A stretch of 64,000 bases of DNA from Bolinopsis microptera (lineage: Eukaryota; Ctenophora; Tentaculata; Lobata; Bolinopsidae). The stretch's first letter is position 1; each line of letters starts with the position of its first letter. The notes under the pieces were generated by a model, which was given only the letters and a program-made list of their open reading frames with translations, had not been told where the DNA came from and did not search any database. The stretch covers positions 20,552,765-20,616,764 of the forward strand of contig NC_087074.1 in NCBI RefSeq assembly GCF_026151205.1, given 5' to 3'. A program made the position numbers and the translations under genes. Below, in pieces: positions 1-11,095 of the stretch.

Positions 1-469
1 ATTGACATATTGTGAGTATATGTATTGAGTATTGACATATTATGAGCGTATGCAGAAGTGTTCTAATTTTAACTGTTACCTGCTCTTTTGAGGGCGAATG
101 TGGATATGACGTCTTTATGTAAACAATATCAGTTTTACACAGTATATTATTATTTGCAAAAAAAGTGTCATTAGTCAATCCCAGTTGCTTATCGGGCTAC
201 AAAATTATCGGTTGAATGTTCTGCCAAGTAGTACGTTTTAACTCGTAATATGCTAGACAGCCCCACAAACATACAGACAAACTGATTAACAAACTCACAA
301 ACTGACTGACAAACTTACATAATGAATGCGCGCACTTAACTAAGTATATTGAGGAACTTAACTAAGTATATTAAGGAACTTAACTAAGTATATTGAGGAA
401 CTTTGCTTTTGTAAAACTGTAATAATATGCCAGACAGCTCCGTTTCCCAAAATTGTAAAACAGACGAAC
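1..469. other. AT-rich non-coding DNA
   Basis: No convincing coding region is seen. A short direct repeat (unit about 22 bp, AACTTAACTAAGTATATTGAGG) occurs three times at about 334-402, and a TATTGACATATT motif is repeated in the first 45 bases. Confidence 0.6.
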
Positions 470-1130
470 AAACCGACAGTTACTTTAGATCTTACTCTAG
501 AACTGACAGTTTACTAATAACTGACAAACTGACGGTTCCTTTAGATTTTACTTTAGAACTGACAGTTTACTAATAACTGACAAACTGACAGTTACTTTAG
601 ATCTTACTTTAGAACTGACAGTTTACTAATAACTGACAAACTGACAGTTACTTTAGATCTTACTTTAGAACTGACAGTTTACTAATAACTGACAAACTGA
701 CAGTTCCTTTAGATCTTACTTTAGAACTGACAGTTTACTAATAACTGACAAACTGACAGTTACTTTAGATCTTACTTTAGAACTGACAGTTTACTAATAA
801 CTGACAAACTGACAGTTACTTTAGATCTTACTTTAGAACTGACAGTTTACTAATAACTGACAAACTGACAGTTTACTAATAACTGACAAACTGACAGTTC
901 CTTTAGATCTTACTCTAGAACTGACAGTTTACTAATAACTGACAAACTGACAGTTCCTTTAGATCTTACTTCAGAACTAACAGTTCACTAATAACTGACA
1001 AACTGACAGTTCCTTTAGATTTTACTTTAGAACTGACAGTTTACTAATAACTGACAAACTGACAGTTACTTTAGATCTTACTTTAGAACTGACAGTTTAC
1101 TAATAACTGACAAACTAACAGACTTGGGGA
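470..1130. repeat. 56-bp minisatellite, about 11 copies
   Basis: Tandem units of about 56 bp built from ACTGACAGTTTACTAATAAC, a second ACTGACAAACTGACAG half and TTACTTTAGATCTTACTTTAG. Copies differ by a few substitutions (TTAC/TTCC, TCTAGA/TTTAGA) and one unit near 860-900 is partly duplicated. No open frame crosses it. Confidence 0.9.
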
Positions 1131-3351
1131 TTCTACATCCTATAGGGTAAGGTAAACTTATATTATATGAGGTACCTATTTGTTATATCTTACCAAATAT
1201 GTAAGGTATTTAAGTTAAGTAGGTTATTATATTATTATTATATGTAGTATAAATTCTAACATTTATTAAACACTTCGAAATTACAATATACCCAACAAAG
1301 ATAGGTAGGTAAAAAATATTTTGTAAAATTTACAACCGTTCAGATATTTATACAGGATAGTCACATGTTAGTGAGGTACGTTCCCATGCGGTTGGTATTT
1401 GCACGCAGATTTGCGCGCGCACGTGGGCGCATTATAATGAAATTAGTGAGGGTACAAACTCACCACATCAATATTGAGACAGCCCTGATACTGTAACGGC
1501 TCTATGTGCAGGTTCAACAAACTGTTTATATCTGATATGTACCTGGGGGGGATAAACACGTGTGTTAGATAAACGTTATGAGTATTTAGATTATTTAAAA
1601 TGACAAGCAATAATTATAGAGATTTCTTTTACCTCATGCTTAAACGTATTTCTCATGTGACAGGAGATCAGGAGATGTTGTTGTTTCAGCTTGAGAATTT
1701 CTCACGAGTCATCATTTTAACAACAAGGTCGTCTACACGTTTCTAAACTGTTGTAATAGCGACACGTTTATTTCATTAGCCACACGTGTTTAATGAAAAT
1801 TAAAGCGTGCGTAAATTTAACATCCGGAACAGTTTACTCTTAACCGTAACCCGTGTCAGTATTATACTACTTAGTACTTTAGCAGTGATTAGTTTTAGGC
1901 GAACTGTTTAAATATAGTTCTGGAGAAATACTGAAATATGGTGGAGGAGCTGCTAATGTAAGTGATGCAATATCTTAACTATTAAACAGCACCTATGTAG
2001 TACTTATAGTGAACTATGTGATTCTAGAGAGAGAGGCAACTCGTAGGAATACGTCACAAATGTGGTGACGTCATGCAAATGTGGTGACGTCACTTCTTTT
2101 AGCAAGCAGAGAACAGTGTGACCCTCACTTCTCCCGCCAAATAGCGGGCATATTTCCACCTCTCTCAAATAGCGGGCATGTTTCCACCTCTCTGCTTGTT
2201 ATCATCTCAAGTTCCGGGGGTAATACTGCGGTTAAATCTCTCGTATTGAGAGAGAGGAGGAAATACAAATCAGACACGTGATCAGACATATCTCACACGT
2301 GATACGTTTTATCTAGACGTACATCATCGCACGCCTATATCTTGAGGTCATGAATAATTGATTGAACAGAATATGTACTAGTTGTAGAGATGATATGCAC
2401 AGTACAGTACTACACAGTGCATATAGCATGTAGTATGTACGCTATACTCACATACTATATTGTAAAGAGGCGTGCATACTGGAGTGGGAATGGGGCTCAG
2501 TTATATTTATTAATTGTGCACCTTCTAGAATTTAGATGGAATGTCAGTTTCAATTGGAGCAGTAGCGGTTATTGTCACCACAAATACTAGAATTTACATC
2601 AGTGGACGCAGATCTGAATTTTGGTGGCAGATTATCGCTCTCCAATCTGACCAAGGTCGCAAGTATATAATGAATCTAGAGATAACATTGTAGTTAATAT
2701 CTAACCAAGTCTGTTACACACATATTAATACACATTACACATGATTGCGATATTGGATACCTTTATAAGTGTACACTAGACATGTTCGGTCATGTAACGC
2801 TTTATGCTGGCTAATCAGTCTCATGTTACACTTCAGTACTGGTTTTATCAGACCCACTCCATTCCATGCGATACATTCTCAACATTCCGCTACATAACAA
2901 ACACATGATCACGAGAAATATCCAGAGATATTCAGTGTCAATTATTAACATTTTGAATCCTTTATTCAACACATGATATTATAAAGGAGTAGTATTCAAG
3001 CAGGCGAGACTGGTAGGAGTCGTAAGACTACGAAATATTTTCCCAACAAGGCATAAACATAAAGTTCCGTACCAGGTGTTCCACTTGAGGTACTATAAAT
3101 AGATTATAAATGGGTCGTCTCCAACTGGGATATAACGGGAGCTTGAACGCTCATTACCCACCCCCACCCATATACCGCTCCCTGATATAACTTTAGGTAT
3201 AATAACTAATCCAGATACTTGTTAAAATATATTCTGTTATCTGGTTATACACACTGCTAACTAAGACACTACACAGCTAGGACAGGTTCTTACATGTTAA
3301 AAGTAAATAAACAAATACGGCGATCTCTTTTGTCTCAGGGTAAAGACGAAT
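1131..3351. other. non-coding DNA, no gene recognised
   Basis: Only short unconvincing open frames occur. Notable small signals are two GTGGTGACGTCA boxes at about 2061-2092 (CRE-like TGACGTCA cores) and several CACGTG/ACACGTG boxes between 1420 and 2300. Exons of the minus-strand gene at 3964-4906 may lie here, but I could not place any. Confidence 0.4.
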
Positions 3352-3513
3352 AATGTAGAAGCAAATCTTACTTTAATGTAGAAGCAAATCTTACTTTAAT
3401 GTAGAAGCAAATCTTACTTTAATGTAGAAGCAACTCTTACTTTAATGTAGAAGTAAATCTTACTTTAATGTAGAAGCAAATCTTACTTTAATGTAGAAGC
3501 AAATCTTACTTTA
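3352..3513. repeat. 23-bp minisatellite, 7 copies
   Basis: Seven head-to-tail copies of a 23-bp unit (AATGTAGAAGCAAATCTTAC plus TTT) with two single-base variants. Confidence 0.9.
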
Positions 3514-3963
3514 AACTATTCATGAAAAATGCCGCACTTTCTAAAGGTCAGCACATATTCAGATGATACAAGGTGTAAAGGCCAGGTGTTCAGAAATGTA
3601 CTATAAATAGCACTCTAATGTCTCCACCTGTATTGTGTCATAATACGACCATTCCCTGGAAATCAGCTCTTAAATCGACCTTAAGTACTAGATAATAGCT
3701 CAAATGCTTTTAGGCTTTCTGTTCAATAAAATATGTTTTATTACAGAGGCAAGGCAGATAAGATAAATTGACGAACTTTCTTTTATCTAAAGAATCAACC
3801 TGGTGAAGACTGGTTCGGTTAAAATTTGGCAGAGAGGAATCTAAATTCACAGACCAAAATTTGTGATGATCAGCATGTATTCAGCTTATAAAAGTTAACT
3901 TGATTACCCTAGATACAAAACTGCAGTTACGATATATAGGATTTTGGCTATTGAAGAACTAAC

Positions 3964-4435
3964 CTCTGCTCGGATCTGATGAAATGGTCGATAGCACCGT
4001 GCACTTCCGGGTTTACAGCTTGTCTGTATTGCCTCCTCTCTCCTCTATCTCCTCCTCTCCCAAAGCTATTCTCCATCTCCAAATTCCCCAACACACTAGC
4101 TGAATCCCGGGGAGACCCCGGCCCCACATCCATCTTAGAAAAGTCATCATAACTCCCTCTTCTATCCCTCATCTGCCTGGCACGTGCAGTACTGGGCCGG
4201 GTCAGCGAGGAGTACATCTTGTTCTGTCTCAGATCATGTCGTGCTGATATCTTATCTATCAGTCCCTCGGACAACTCATCTGATTTGGAGGTGGTCTCCA
4301 CAGGGCGGTGGATGGAGGTGGTCTCCACAGGGCGGTGGATGGAGGGGGCACTTCCTGTTCGGGAGCGGGCTGTTATTTCTTCAGATGGCAGGGTGGTCCG
4401 TATATAACTCTCTTCGTGGGTAGTGGGAGAGGATC
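3964..4435 (-). CDS. internal exon B of an unidentified minus-strand gene
   Basis: On the minus strand a pyrimidine-rich acceptor (CCCCCTTTGACAG) precedes 4435, the frame stays open, and a donor (GAGCAGAG|GTTAGT) follows 3964. The exon is 472 nt, phase 1 in and phase 2 out, and joins in frame to exon A at 4775-4906. The product is rich in Ser, Arg, Pro and charged residues and looks disordered (SRTGSAPS, STARARQMRDRRGS), ending NPEVHGAIDHFIRSEQR. A short in-frame duplication gives IHRPVETTS twice. I do not recognise the family. The rest of the gene must lie at lower coordinates (3' side) and above 4906 (5' side). The splice logic, the composition and the phase match argue that it is real. Confidence 0.6.
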
Positions 4436-4774
4436 CTGTCAAAGGGGGAATGGAGTCAGATACCGTTTATTATCCTCTAGCTCGGAATTACCATTTTTGG
4501 TTAAATTATGGTATCCAGCATAATTGGGTTCTTAACTCCTTACTTCCGTTCTTTTAACTGAGTAGTCTGTAGGATATTTCAACTACTAGACGTAACTGTG
4601 CACATTGGACATAAAGAGTAAAAATTTAGTATGCAATATCAAGTGTAGCATTTACACATAATGTACTACAAGCCGTGAGTAAACCCAGTAAAATTCCACT
4701 AAAATTCCGCCAAAAAGCTGATTTACCGAGAGGGCTGGTACGGTTGTGCTGGTTCCGCCAAAAAGCTGACTTAC

Positions 4775-4906
4775 CGAGAGGGCTGGTACGGTTGTACTGG
4801 TTGTTGTACTTCTTGATTAGGTCCGGAGTTACTGGTGAGTCGCCTCCCACCGAGTGGTAGTCACTGTCCACATCTGATTGGAAGGTGGAGTTGCAGCTCT
4901 TCTTTT
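4775..4906 (-). CDS. internal exon A of the same minus-strand gene
   Basis: Minus-strand acceptor ATCCTGCACAG precedes 4906 and donor CTCTCG|GTAAGT follows 4775. The exon is 132 nt, phase 1 in and 1 out, matching exon B after a 339-nt intron. It encodes an acidic, polar stretch including SDVDSDYHSVGGDSPVTPDL. The donor and the last codons of the exon are duplicated just downstream (about 4715-4790), giving a second donor-like copy changed to GTAAAT. Function unknown; no domain seen. Confidence 0.6.
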
Positions 4907-4934
4907 CTGTGCAGGATAGTAATATTAGCAATTT

Positions 4935-5057
4935 TAGCAGTGTTAGAAATGTTAGAAATGTTAGAAATGTTAGAAATGTTAGAAATGTTAGAAATGTTAG
5001 AAATGTTAGAAATGTTAGAAATGTTAGAAATGTTAGAAATGTTAGAAATGCTAAAAA
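4935..5057. repeat. 9-bp array GTTAGAAAT, about 13 copies
   Basis: Near-perfect tandem GTTAGAAAT. It lies just upstream of the exon A acceptor on the minus strand, so on that strand it reads ATTTCTAAC, a pyrimidine-rich, branch-point-like sequence repeated many times. Long open frames here in several phases are repeat artefacts. Confidence 0.9.
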
Positions 5058-5407
5058 TGTTAGTAATCCTAAGCTTATCACGAGCGGTTCTCTTGATTGC
5101 TACTACTACTAGTTTATTCAATATTCACCTATCCAAGACTTATCATGACTTAGTGTGTGGCTAAGATCCTTTCTCCCAAGAAATGGATAACACATTTAAA
5201 TTGTCCATTTTTACCACTTAGTTAGGCGTTGCCCAAACATTATACTTGAAAGAGTACGAATTGCCCCTAAATTCCATTCCAATCAAATAACATTAAGACC
5301 GATAATTAATTAAGACCGATAATCAGCCACCACGCCCAGTTGGTTTCCTACACTAACCCCTGCCAAGATGCGGCCTGTACCGCTGTCTGCTTGCATTTCC
5401 TGCAGTC

Positions 5408-5492
5408 AGAGGTAGAGCCTACTCTCAGTGTACAGTGTGTAGAGCCTACTCTCAGTGTACAGTGTGTAGAGCCTACTCTCAGTGTACAGTAT
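5408..5492. repeat. short tandem repeat, about 28 bp, 3 copies
   Basis: Three copies of GTAGAGCCTACTCTCAGTGT followed by ACAGTGT. Confidence 0.85.
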
Positions 5493-8400
5493 TGAGAGCA
5501 CATGATAATGGTATAACGATACACGCACCTAGTGGTACTATGTATAGAATGCTTAGTATGCGGAGTATGCGGAGTATCACCTTACCGTACCTTATATACC
5601 GTACCTGGGTAGCAAATGCCACGTTACACTTACCGGAATGGTAATATTACGTAATATAATGAGAGTTTTAAGCTTCATATTTTATTGATGCAGACGGAAA
5701 TGTTAGTTTATGGTGCGAAAATGAGACATTGTTTGCAATTTTAGTCTCATGGGGTTGGTACTGTTGAGATAAGATATTGTACCTGATCGTGATGTTACAT
5801 ACTACAGGATGGTGAGGGTAATAAAGTCCCATACAGCGATATTGGTTGCAACACGTAGCAACCACCACTTTATAAATTCATTGCTGTAACAGGTTAATAC
5901 AGCGAGAAGTTGTAATTAATATTTAATCGATATGTGTCTGAGGAAACTCTCACTATCTGTTTATTGCCTGCCAAATTGTGATTTATTGGTATTTACAATA
6001 ACATCAAGTGGAGGGAGCGTGCATAAATTCGTTAATTTAGCATAAATACAATTAATTATTATTGTTATGCAATATTATCATATTTGTTTAAGCGGGAGTA
6101 AAGCTTATTTCAACAGGGAAACGCATCATGTTGCACTTTGCAGCCATGTGATAGGTAGCGAGCCAATAACAAGGCTAACTGGGCAGATATCCTCCAATCA
6201 GGAGACAGTATAGTATGTGAAGGGGGGCCAATCAGGTTATAGTATTACAGTGACTCAGCCAATGAGAATATAGGAAAGATATTACCTCAACAAGTCTAGG
6301 GTTAGGAAGTGAGAGGGGCATATTATTAACTAGGTAGTAATCAACTAACATGTGTAACTAGGTAGTTATCAACTAACAGGGGCATAGTGCAACATACACC
6401 TTCAGGGTGTTCTGTAGATCACTCAACCGCAGGGGGGTTGGGGGGGGGGGGGGTTGGGGGGGGTGCAACCAACTCTGGGCACCTTGGTGGGGGTCGGTAA
6501 TTGAAAACACGGAGTAATTTAATATCATGACTTTATGGGAAAAGAAGAGGGATTACTCGGGAGACTAATGTGAAACACTTGTGACACTAGGCAGAGGTTA
6601 GATTGGAACGTACGTGCTTTGTTATGGTGTTGAGCTGCCATAGAAAAAATCATTCTAGAATATTATTTTTATTTTTTCATAATCCAGAGCATTTCGGGTA
6701 AAAGCGATTGGAAAATACACTGATTTGCTATTTTATCAAGAACACCTAGTTTCATACTTCCTACCTGTAGTTCCCTGCTCCCTTTCACACATCCTTACCA
6801 AGGATTCTCAACGTGTACTACACACGATGTGAAACTTCTAGTAAACACACTCGCACACAAATATGTGTTTATTTTGCTTGTTAAATCGAACAAACTCTCA
6901 CATACCTCAGTATTCTGAATCCACACAGGGCACATTACTCTAACTGGGCGACACACTACTATTTTAAACAAGCACCTACACTTATAGTATGTAGAACCAA
7001 TTAACCTTGCTTCCCGATGTATTGTACACTTAATAGGGTGAACATTCTCTCCCTCCCTGCTCAGAAAACATACTAACAGACTATTAACATCTAACATTTA
7101 ACTGAATTTACACAATGTTTAGTTTATTCAAAATTTTATCACGGCTTTTCCACAGAAAAAGATCTTAAGATGTTACGTTACTTAAAGAAAGTAAGGGAAA
7201 AGGATAACTTTTATCAAAGGAGGACGGACATTTTATTTGAGAGTTTCAGTAAAGATAAACTTTGTGTGAGATGATAAAATCACACGTGTGAAAAAAGAAA
7301 CATGTAAACTAATCATAATTGGTTTAACCTGAGAGGAATTCAGCAGGGGGTGGAGGAGTAATAAAAGAAGCGAGGTAGTCTTCAGTCAGCAAAACTGTCA
7401 TACTGAAACAAGATACAGTGAATAACGTAGTATTTAGGTAGAATATAAAAAAGCTAAAAAGGAGGTAAGATCCACTGCTTAACTGCTTCTTCCATGTTTC
7501 ATAGCCGCCAATAAAGCCGCCAACTTTTGCTGCGTTTATGACACGGGTAATAGATGTGACCATAGTAACACTACTAGTTACCATAGCTACCATAAGATGT
7601 GACCATGTCTCTGAAGGTGACAGTTTAATAACCCATAGTTTTTAAGTGACAGGTCAGCTAAGAATATAGCTCTAGAGCGGTTGGTTTTTATCAAAATCTG
7701 TGTCTGTGACGATAACTTCTGAAGCCTAGGTAGTTTCTCTAATTTAATATTACAAAGTGTTAATGAAAAGTTGGACCAGCCCAATGTATCTCGATGACGC
7801 ACAGACGTGTGATAATACAAAGTCACAAAACGGTGACTTTGATTGCACAGAGAAAAGTTGTTCAGCTCAATTGATATCGAATTAGGTACTTTTTTATTTC
7901 AAATTATCACAACCACCATTGCCTTGAATTGATCTAGAGCCAAGTATTCAATGGAAAAATTAATGTATACTGCAATGTTACAACATTTACAGCTTTGATA
8001 AATCCCTTACAAAGCCTAAATACCTATATACCCTGAAATCAATTCAGATACCTGTGATATTAATTTTACCTGCCAGGTGGAGGGGGGACGATAAAAATGT
8101 CCTCCATTTGACTAACAGCTGTGATCTGAAAAATTGATTATAATACGACTCTCATTATTGAAAGTTCTTCCTTCAAAACTCAAATATGGATTACAAAATA
8201 GATTAAAAAACTTATATAAATGATTACCATAGTCATCATATTTTCTGTTTCCTTCTGTTAATGAGTCATTTTCCAAGATTCCATTGATAGTTCAACTAAT
8301 AAAAGATAGAGGGATTAAAATAATAGATAGACTCCCGATCCCATTAATCGTTTTATGTCCTGAATTTTATAAAGAAGAAGAAAGTAAGTTTCATTAAAAG

Positions 8401-8640
8401 AGCAATCAATTATGCTTCTTAAACTGAAGGGTATCAATTACTCAACTGTTATTGTTACAATCGAAATGTGGCATAGCCGCTATGTTGTGTTTGTTAGCTG
8501 GTCAAAAAATTTGAATGTGCAGTTAGAATTGCTCGAGCGCAGGCAACAAGGTTACCAGGTTAAGGTTTTTCTGCCATCATCAAGTTCTAAAGAACCATCT
8601 TAACCAAGCAGGAGAGTAAGAACAAACAACAAAGAAGCCT
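5493..8640. other. non-coding DNA with one G-rich tract
   Basis: No gene is supported. The minus-strand open frames at 6795-7097 and 7324-7593 have no clear splice context or family resemblance. A G-rich tract at about 6431-6472 (runs of 6, 13 and 8 G) could form a G-quadruplex on the plus strand. Confidence 0.4.
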
Positions 8641-8745
8641 CGGCTATGTAAGGTGGCCTAATGATTAGAGTGGCCTAGTGATTAGAGTTTCCGCCTTTTG
8701 TATAGAAGGGCCAGGGTTTTAATACTTTCAGCGCTGCTATATAAC
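8641..8745 (+). mobile_element. possible tRNA-derived SINE remnant
   Basis: TGGCCTAGTGATTAGAGT resembles a tRNA A box, and GGGCCAGGGTTTTAATAC about 35 nt later resembles a decayed B box; this pair is the usual head of invertebrate tRNA-SINEs. The A-box segment is duplicated (8654 and 8671). There is no visible tail, and it sits directly before the LINE. Confidence 0.35.
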
Positions 8746-8869
8746 AAATAATTTGAGTTCAGGGAAAGTATGTCGTAATTCCCTCAAAAGGGTGTCGTAA
8801 GTTTACACGTTGCTTTAACAGCTGATTGTTTTGACTTTTGCTGGCTGTTTGTTTTAACTTTCGCTGAGT

Positions 8870-10107
8870 ATGGGTGACAACAACAAGAGTAACAAGAGAG
8901 CCTCATCTATTACCAATATGTCTCGGATTCCTTCCCCTGCGGACAAAAAGGCAAAGTCCCGAATCAAGAACAACACTCCAGGACCAGAGGCGAAGGGAAA
9001 GGATGTATCTTGTGAAACTATTGTTGTAGACAGTGATGTAACACCCCAAAGTTTGACAGTTCACACAGAGACAAGACGAAATGTCCTTGTAGTAAGTCAA
9101 TATCGTCATGGAAGATTGACTGTGTAAAGTGCAAGCAATATTGGCACATAGACTGTCTAACTATGAATGGACTCAACCAGAAAAATGTCAACAGCATGAC
9201 CAATTGGCACTGCCCTTTTTGTTTGGTTTCACCAATTCCCACATTCGAAACTGCTGCAGATGTGTGTTATGTGTGTAGGAACACTCTGACACTTCAAAAA
9301 TCTAACAGTCAGTGTGAGACAGCTATTTCCACAGAGAAGCTTAATACCATCACAGCTTTTGGTGAAAAGCTTGCCAAGGTTGACTTTGACAGTCTAAACG
9401 ACAGCATTGCTGCCATCCAGAACCTTGACCTCCATATCAAGCACCTACTGGTTAGTGACAAGGGCACTGCTCCAGCATGGGTTGAAGTGATGGAAGGAGA
9501 TCTAAAGCAGCTGAAAACTTCAGTTGACTCTACCCTCGGAAAGGTTTCTGAGACTGATAGTGGCCTAACAGAACAGATTAAAGTGTTGAACAAGCAACTG
9601 CAGGACTTTTCTATTCCTCAAGTAAGTTCTCAATCTTCATCCAAGACCAATGATCTCATGGAAAAAATAGAGAAGAATCTCCATGAGCTAAATTCCAAGC
9701 AGTCTCTGGAGACGAATCAGGAGCTAACAGCCATTAGACAGTCTTTGAACACTCTTGAGCGAAATTCTTTGGCTTCTTCTGACCATTTAAACGTCCAACT
9801 TACCAGTTCTTCACTTGCCCCTGGCCCAGACCTAATAGCTCATGAGCATCTCCAATCAAAAGAAGAACCAGTTGTAGGCGCTATAGAAGAGTTTATTACC
9901 ACAGAAGAGCAGGAAACTCTCCTCCTTGCCTGCCAATCACTTGACGAGGATTTTGTTGTGGAGGGAGCTCGTGCTGTGTATTCTTTGGGAGAACCATACA
10001 AGTATAATGGCTCCAAGTCATCCAATGGCCAACTATCTTCAACTAGCTTCTCCAATCTAATGGACAAAATCAATGGTGCATTCTGTAGTGGTGAAAAACC
10101 GAGGTGA
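8870..10107 (+). pseudogene. LINE ORF1, N-terminal part (frameshifted)
   Basis: The first frame (8870-9127) starts with a basic region (KKAKSRIKN). The continuing frame is offset by one and overlaps it from about 9032; its ATG at 9163 is internal, because the Cys/His cluster begins upstream (CPCSK, CVKCKQYWHIDC) and ends with HCPFC. It reads as a PHD-like zinc cluster, so a one-base indel lies at about 9032-9127. A long Ser/Gln/Leu-rich segment follows that could be a coiled coil (repeated leucines at about 9430-9800), then an acidic stretch. A second shift at about 10073-10107 leads into the esterase frame. In CR1-type elements ORF1 binds RNA and assists transposition. Confidence 0.7.
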
Positions 10108-11095
10108 AAACCTGCTGATCAACCGCTTCAAAGAGGATGGCTCCCTACCGAAACACTCGGATGATGAAACTACCATCCACCCTGAATCCGAAATTTTCAC
10201 TGTGTCTATTGGAGGCCAGTGCAACATCAAATTCTTTGATAAGAAGACGGATCATATGGCTCTTGACCATACATGTGTGCCAAGATCCATGTATCGCATG
10301 ACTCGACGTAGCCAAGAGTTCTACAGCCACTGTATCGAGGATGGGGCAATAACTGGTGGGGTGAGATACAGCCTAACTTTTCGTTCAGTTAGCTTTAGGA
10401 ACAGGAACTCTACATGCATCATCGGAGACTCGCATACTGGTGGTCTCAAATTCGGGCTGGACCCCAAAAAATCATTTGGGCAGTGGCTCCCCGGAAAACA
10501 GTATTTTGCTCCGCTAGTGGGGGATATAAATCCTACAGTTTCATGTGGATACAGGAATATTCTCTTGATGTGTGGTATAAATGATATCAGGAAACCTGAG
10601 ATCAAAAATACCGCTGATATAAAGAACAATGTTTTTAAACCATTTGTTCAGAAAGTAGAAATGATCCAAGCGCTTAACCCCAAAGCGAATATATTTGTGT
10701 GTCCGCTGCTGCCAACCAAACTCGTTGAGCTAAATCGTAAAGTTGTACATTATAATGAATTAATTTTTAAGGAGCTGCTCCATTCCAACTTTGGTGTGAC
10801 TTTGGTACCTGGTTTTGACATGTTCTGTGATGAGGCTGGGCTCCTAAGCCAGCAATTCTCTAGGAACATTGGACGAAACCAGAGACCGGACTATTTACAC
10901 CTTAATTGGAGTGGTACAGCAAAACTGGGGGTTCTTATACGTGATACAATACTTTTAAGGATGAATGGAGGGACTGATAGAAGGAAGAAGAGATCGGATA
11001 AAGTTGACAATCGCTTATACTCCCAGACGATGGGTGGTTCCTCTCCTGCTGCTGCTGCGACTCAACAAGGGGAAGGTTACGTACCGTACCCATGA
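10073..11095 (+). CDS. LINE ORF1 C-terminal esterase domain
   Basis: SGNH/GDSL hydrolase motifs are visible in order: GDSHTGG (nucleophile Ser) near residue 118, CGINDIR (Gly/Asn block) near 167 and DYLHLN (Asp-x-x-His) near 272. The frame overlaps the preceding ORF1 frame by 35 nt with a shift of one, so it is either a frameshifted continuation or a programmed shift; the former is simpler. Its stop overlaps the ORF2 start as ATGA at 11092-11095, a typical arrangement for termination-coupled reinitiation. Confidence 0.75.
   Translation: MVHSVVVKNRGENLLINRFKEDGSLPKHSDDETTIHPESEIFTVSIGGQCNIKFFDKKTDHMALDHTCVPRSMYRMTRRSQEFYSHCIEDGAITGGVRYSLTFRSVSFRNRNSTCIIGDSHTGGLKFGLDPKKSFGQWLPGKQYFAPLVGDINPTVSCGYRNILLMCGINDIRKPEIKNTADIKNNVFKPFVQKVEMIQALNPKANIFVCPLLPTKLVELNRKVVHYNELIFKELLHSNFGVTLVPGFDMFCDEAGLLSQQFSRNIGRNQRPDYLHLNWSGTAKLGVLIRDTILLRMNGGTDRRKKRSDKVDNRLYSQTMGGSSPAAAATQQGEGYVPYP

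Noticed and set aside
3948-4523. Plus-strand open frames opposite the minus-strand exon
   Set aside because: They are antisense shadows of the spliced minus-strand exon, with no splice context of their own.
4626-5164. Long Leu/Phe/Thr- and Met/Leu/Glu-repeat proteins
   Set aside because: They are translations of the 9-bp GTTAGAAAT array, open in several frames on both strands because the unit is a multiple of 3.
7324-7593. Minus-strand open frame with a hydrophobic segment
   Set aside because: There are no supporting splice sites, family motif or start context; part of it is a GTTACTATGG-type repeat.
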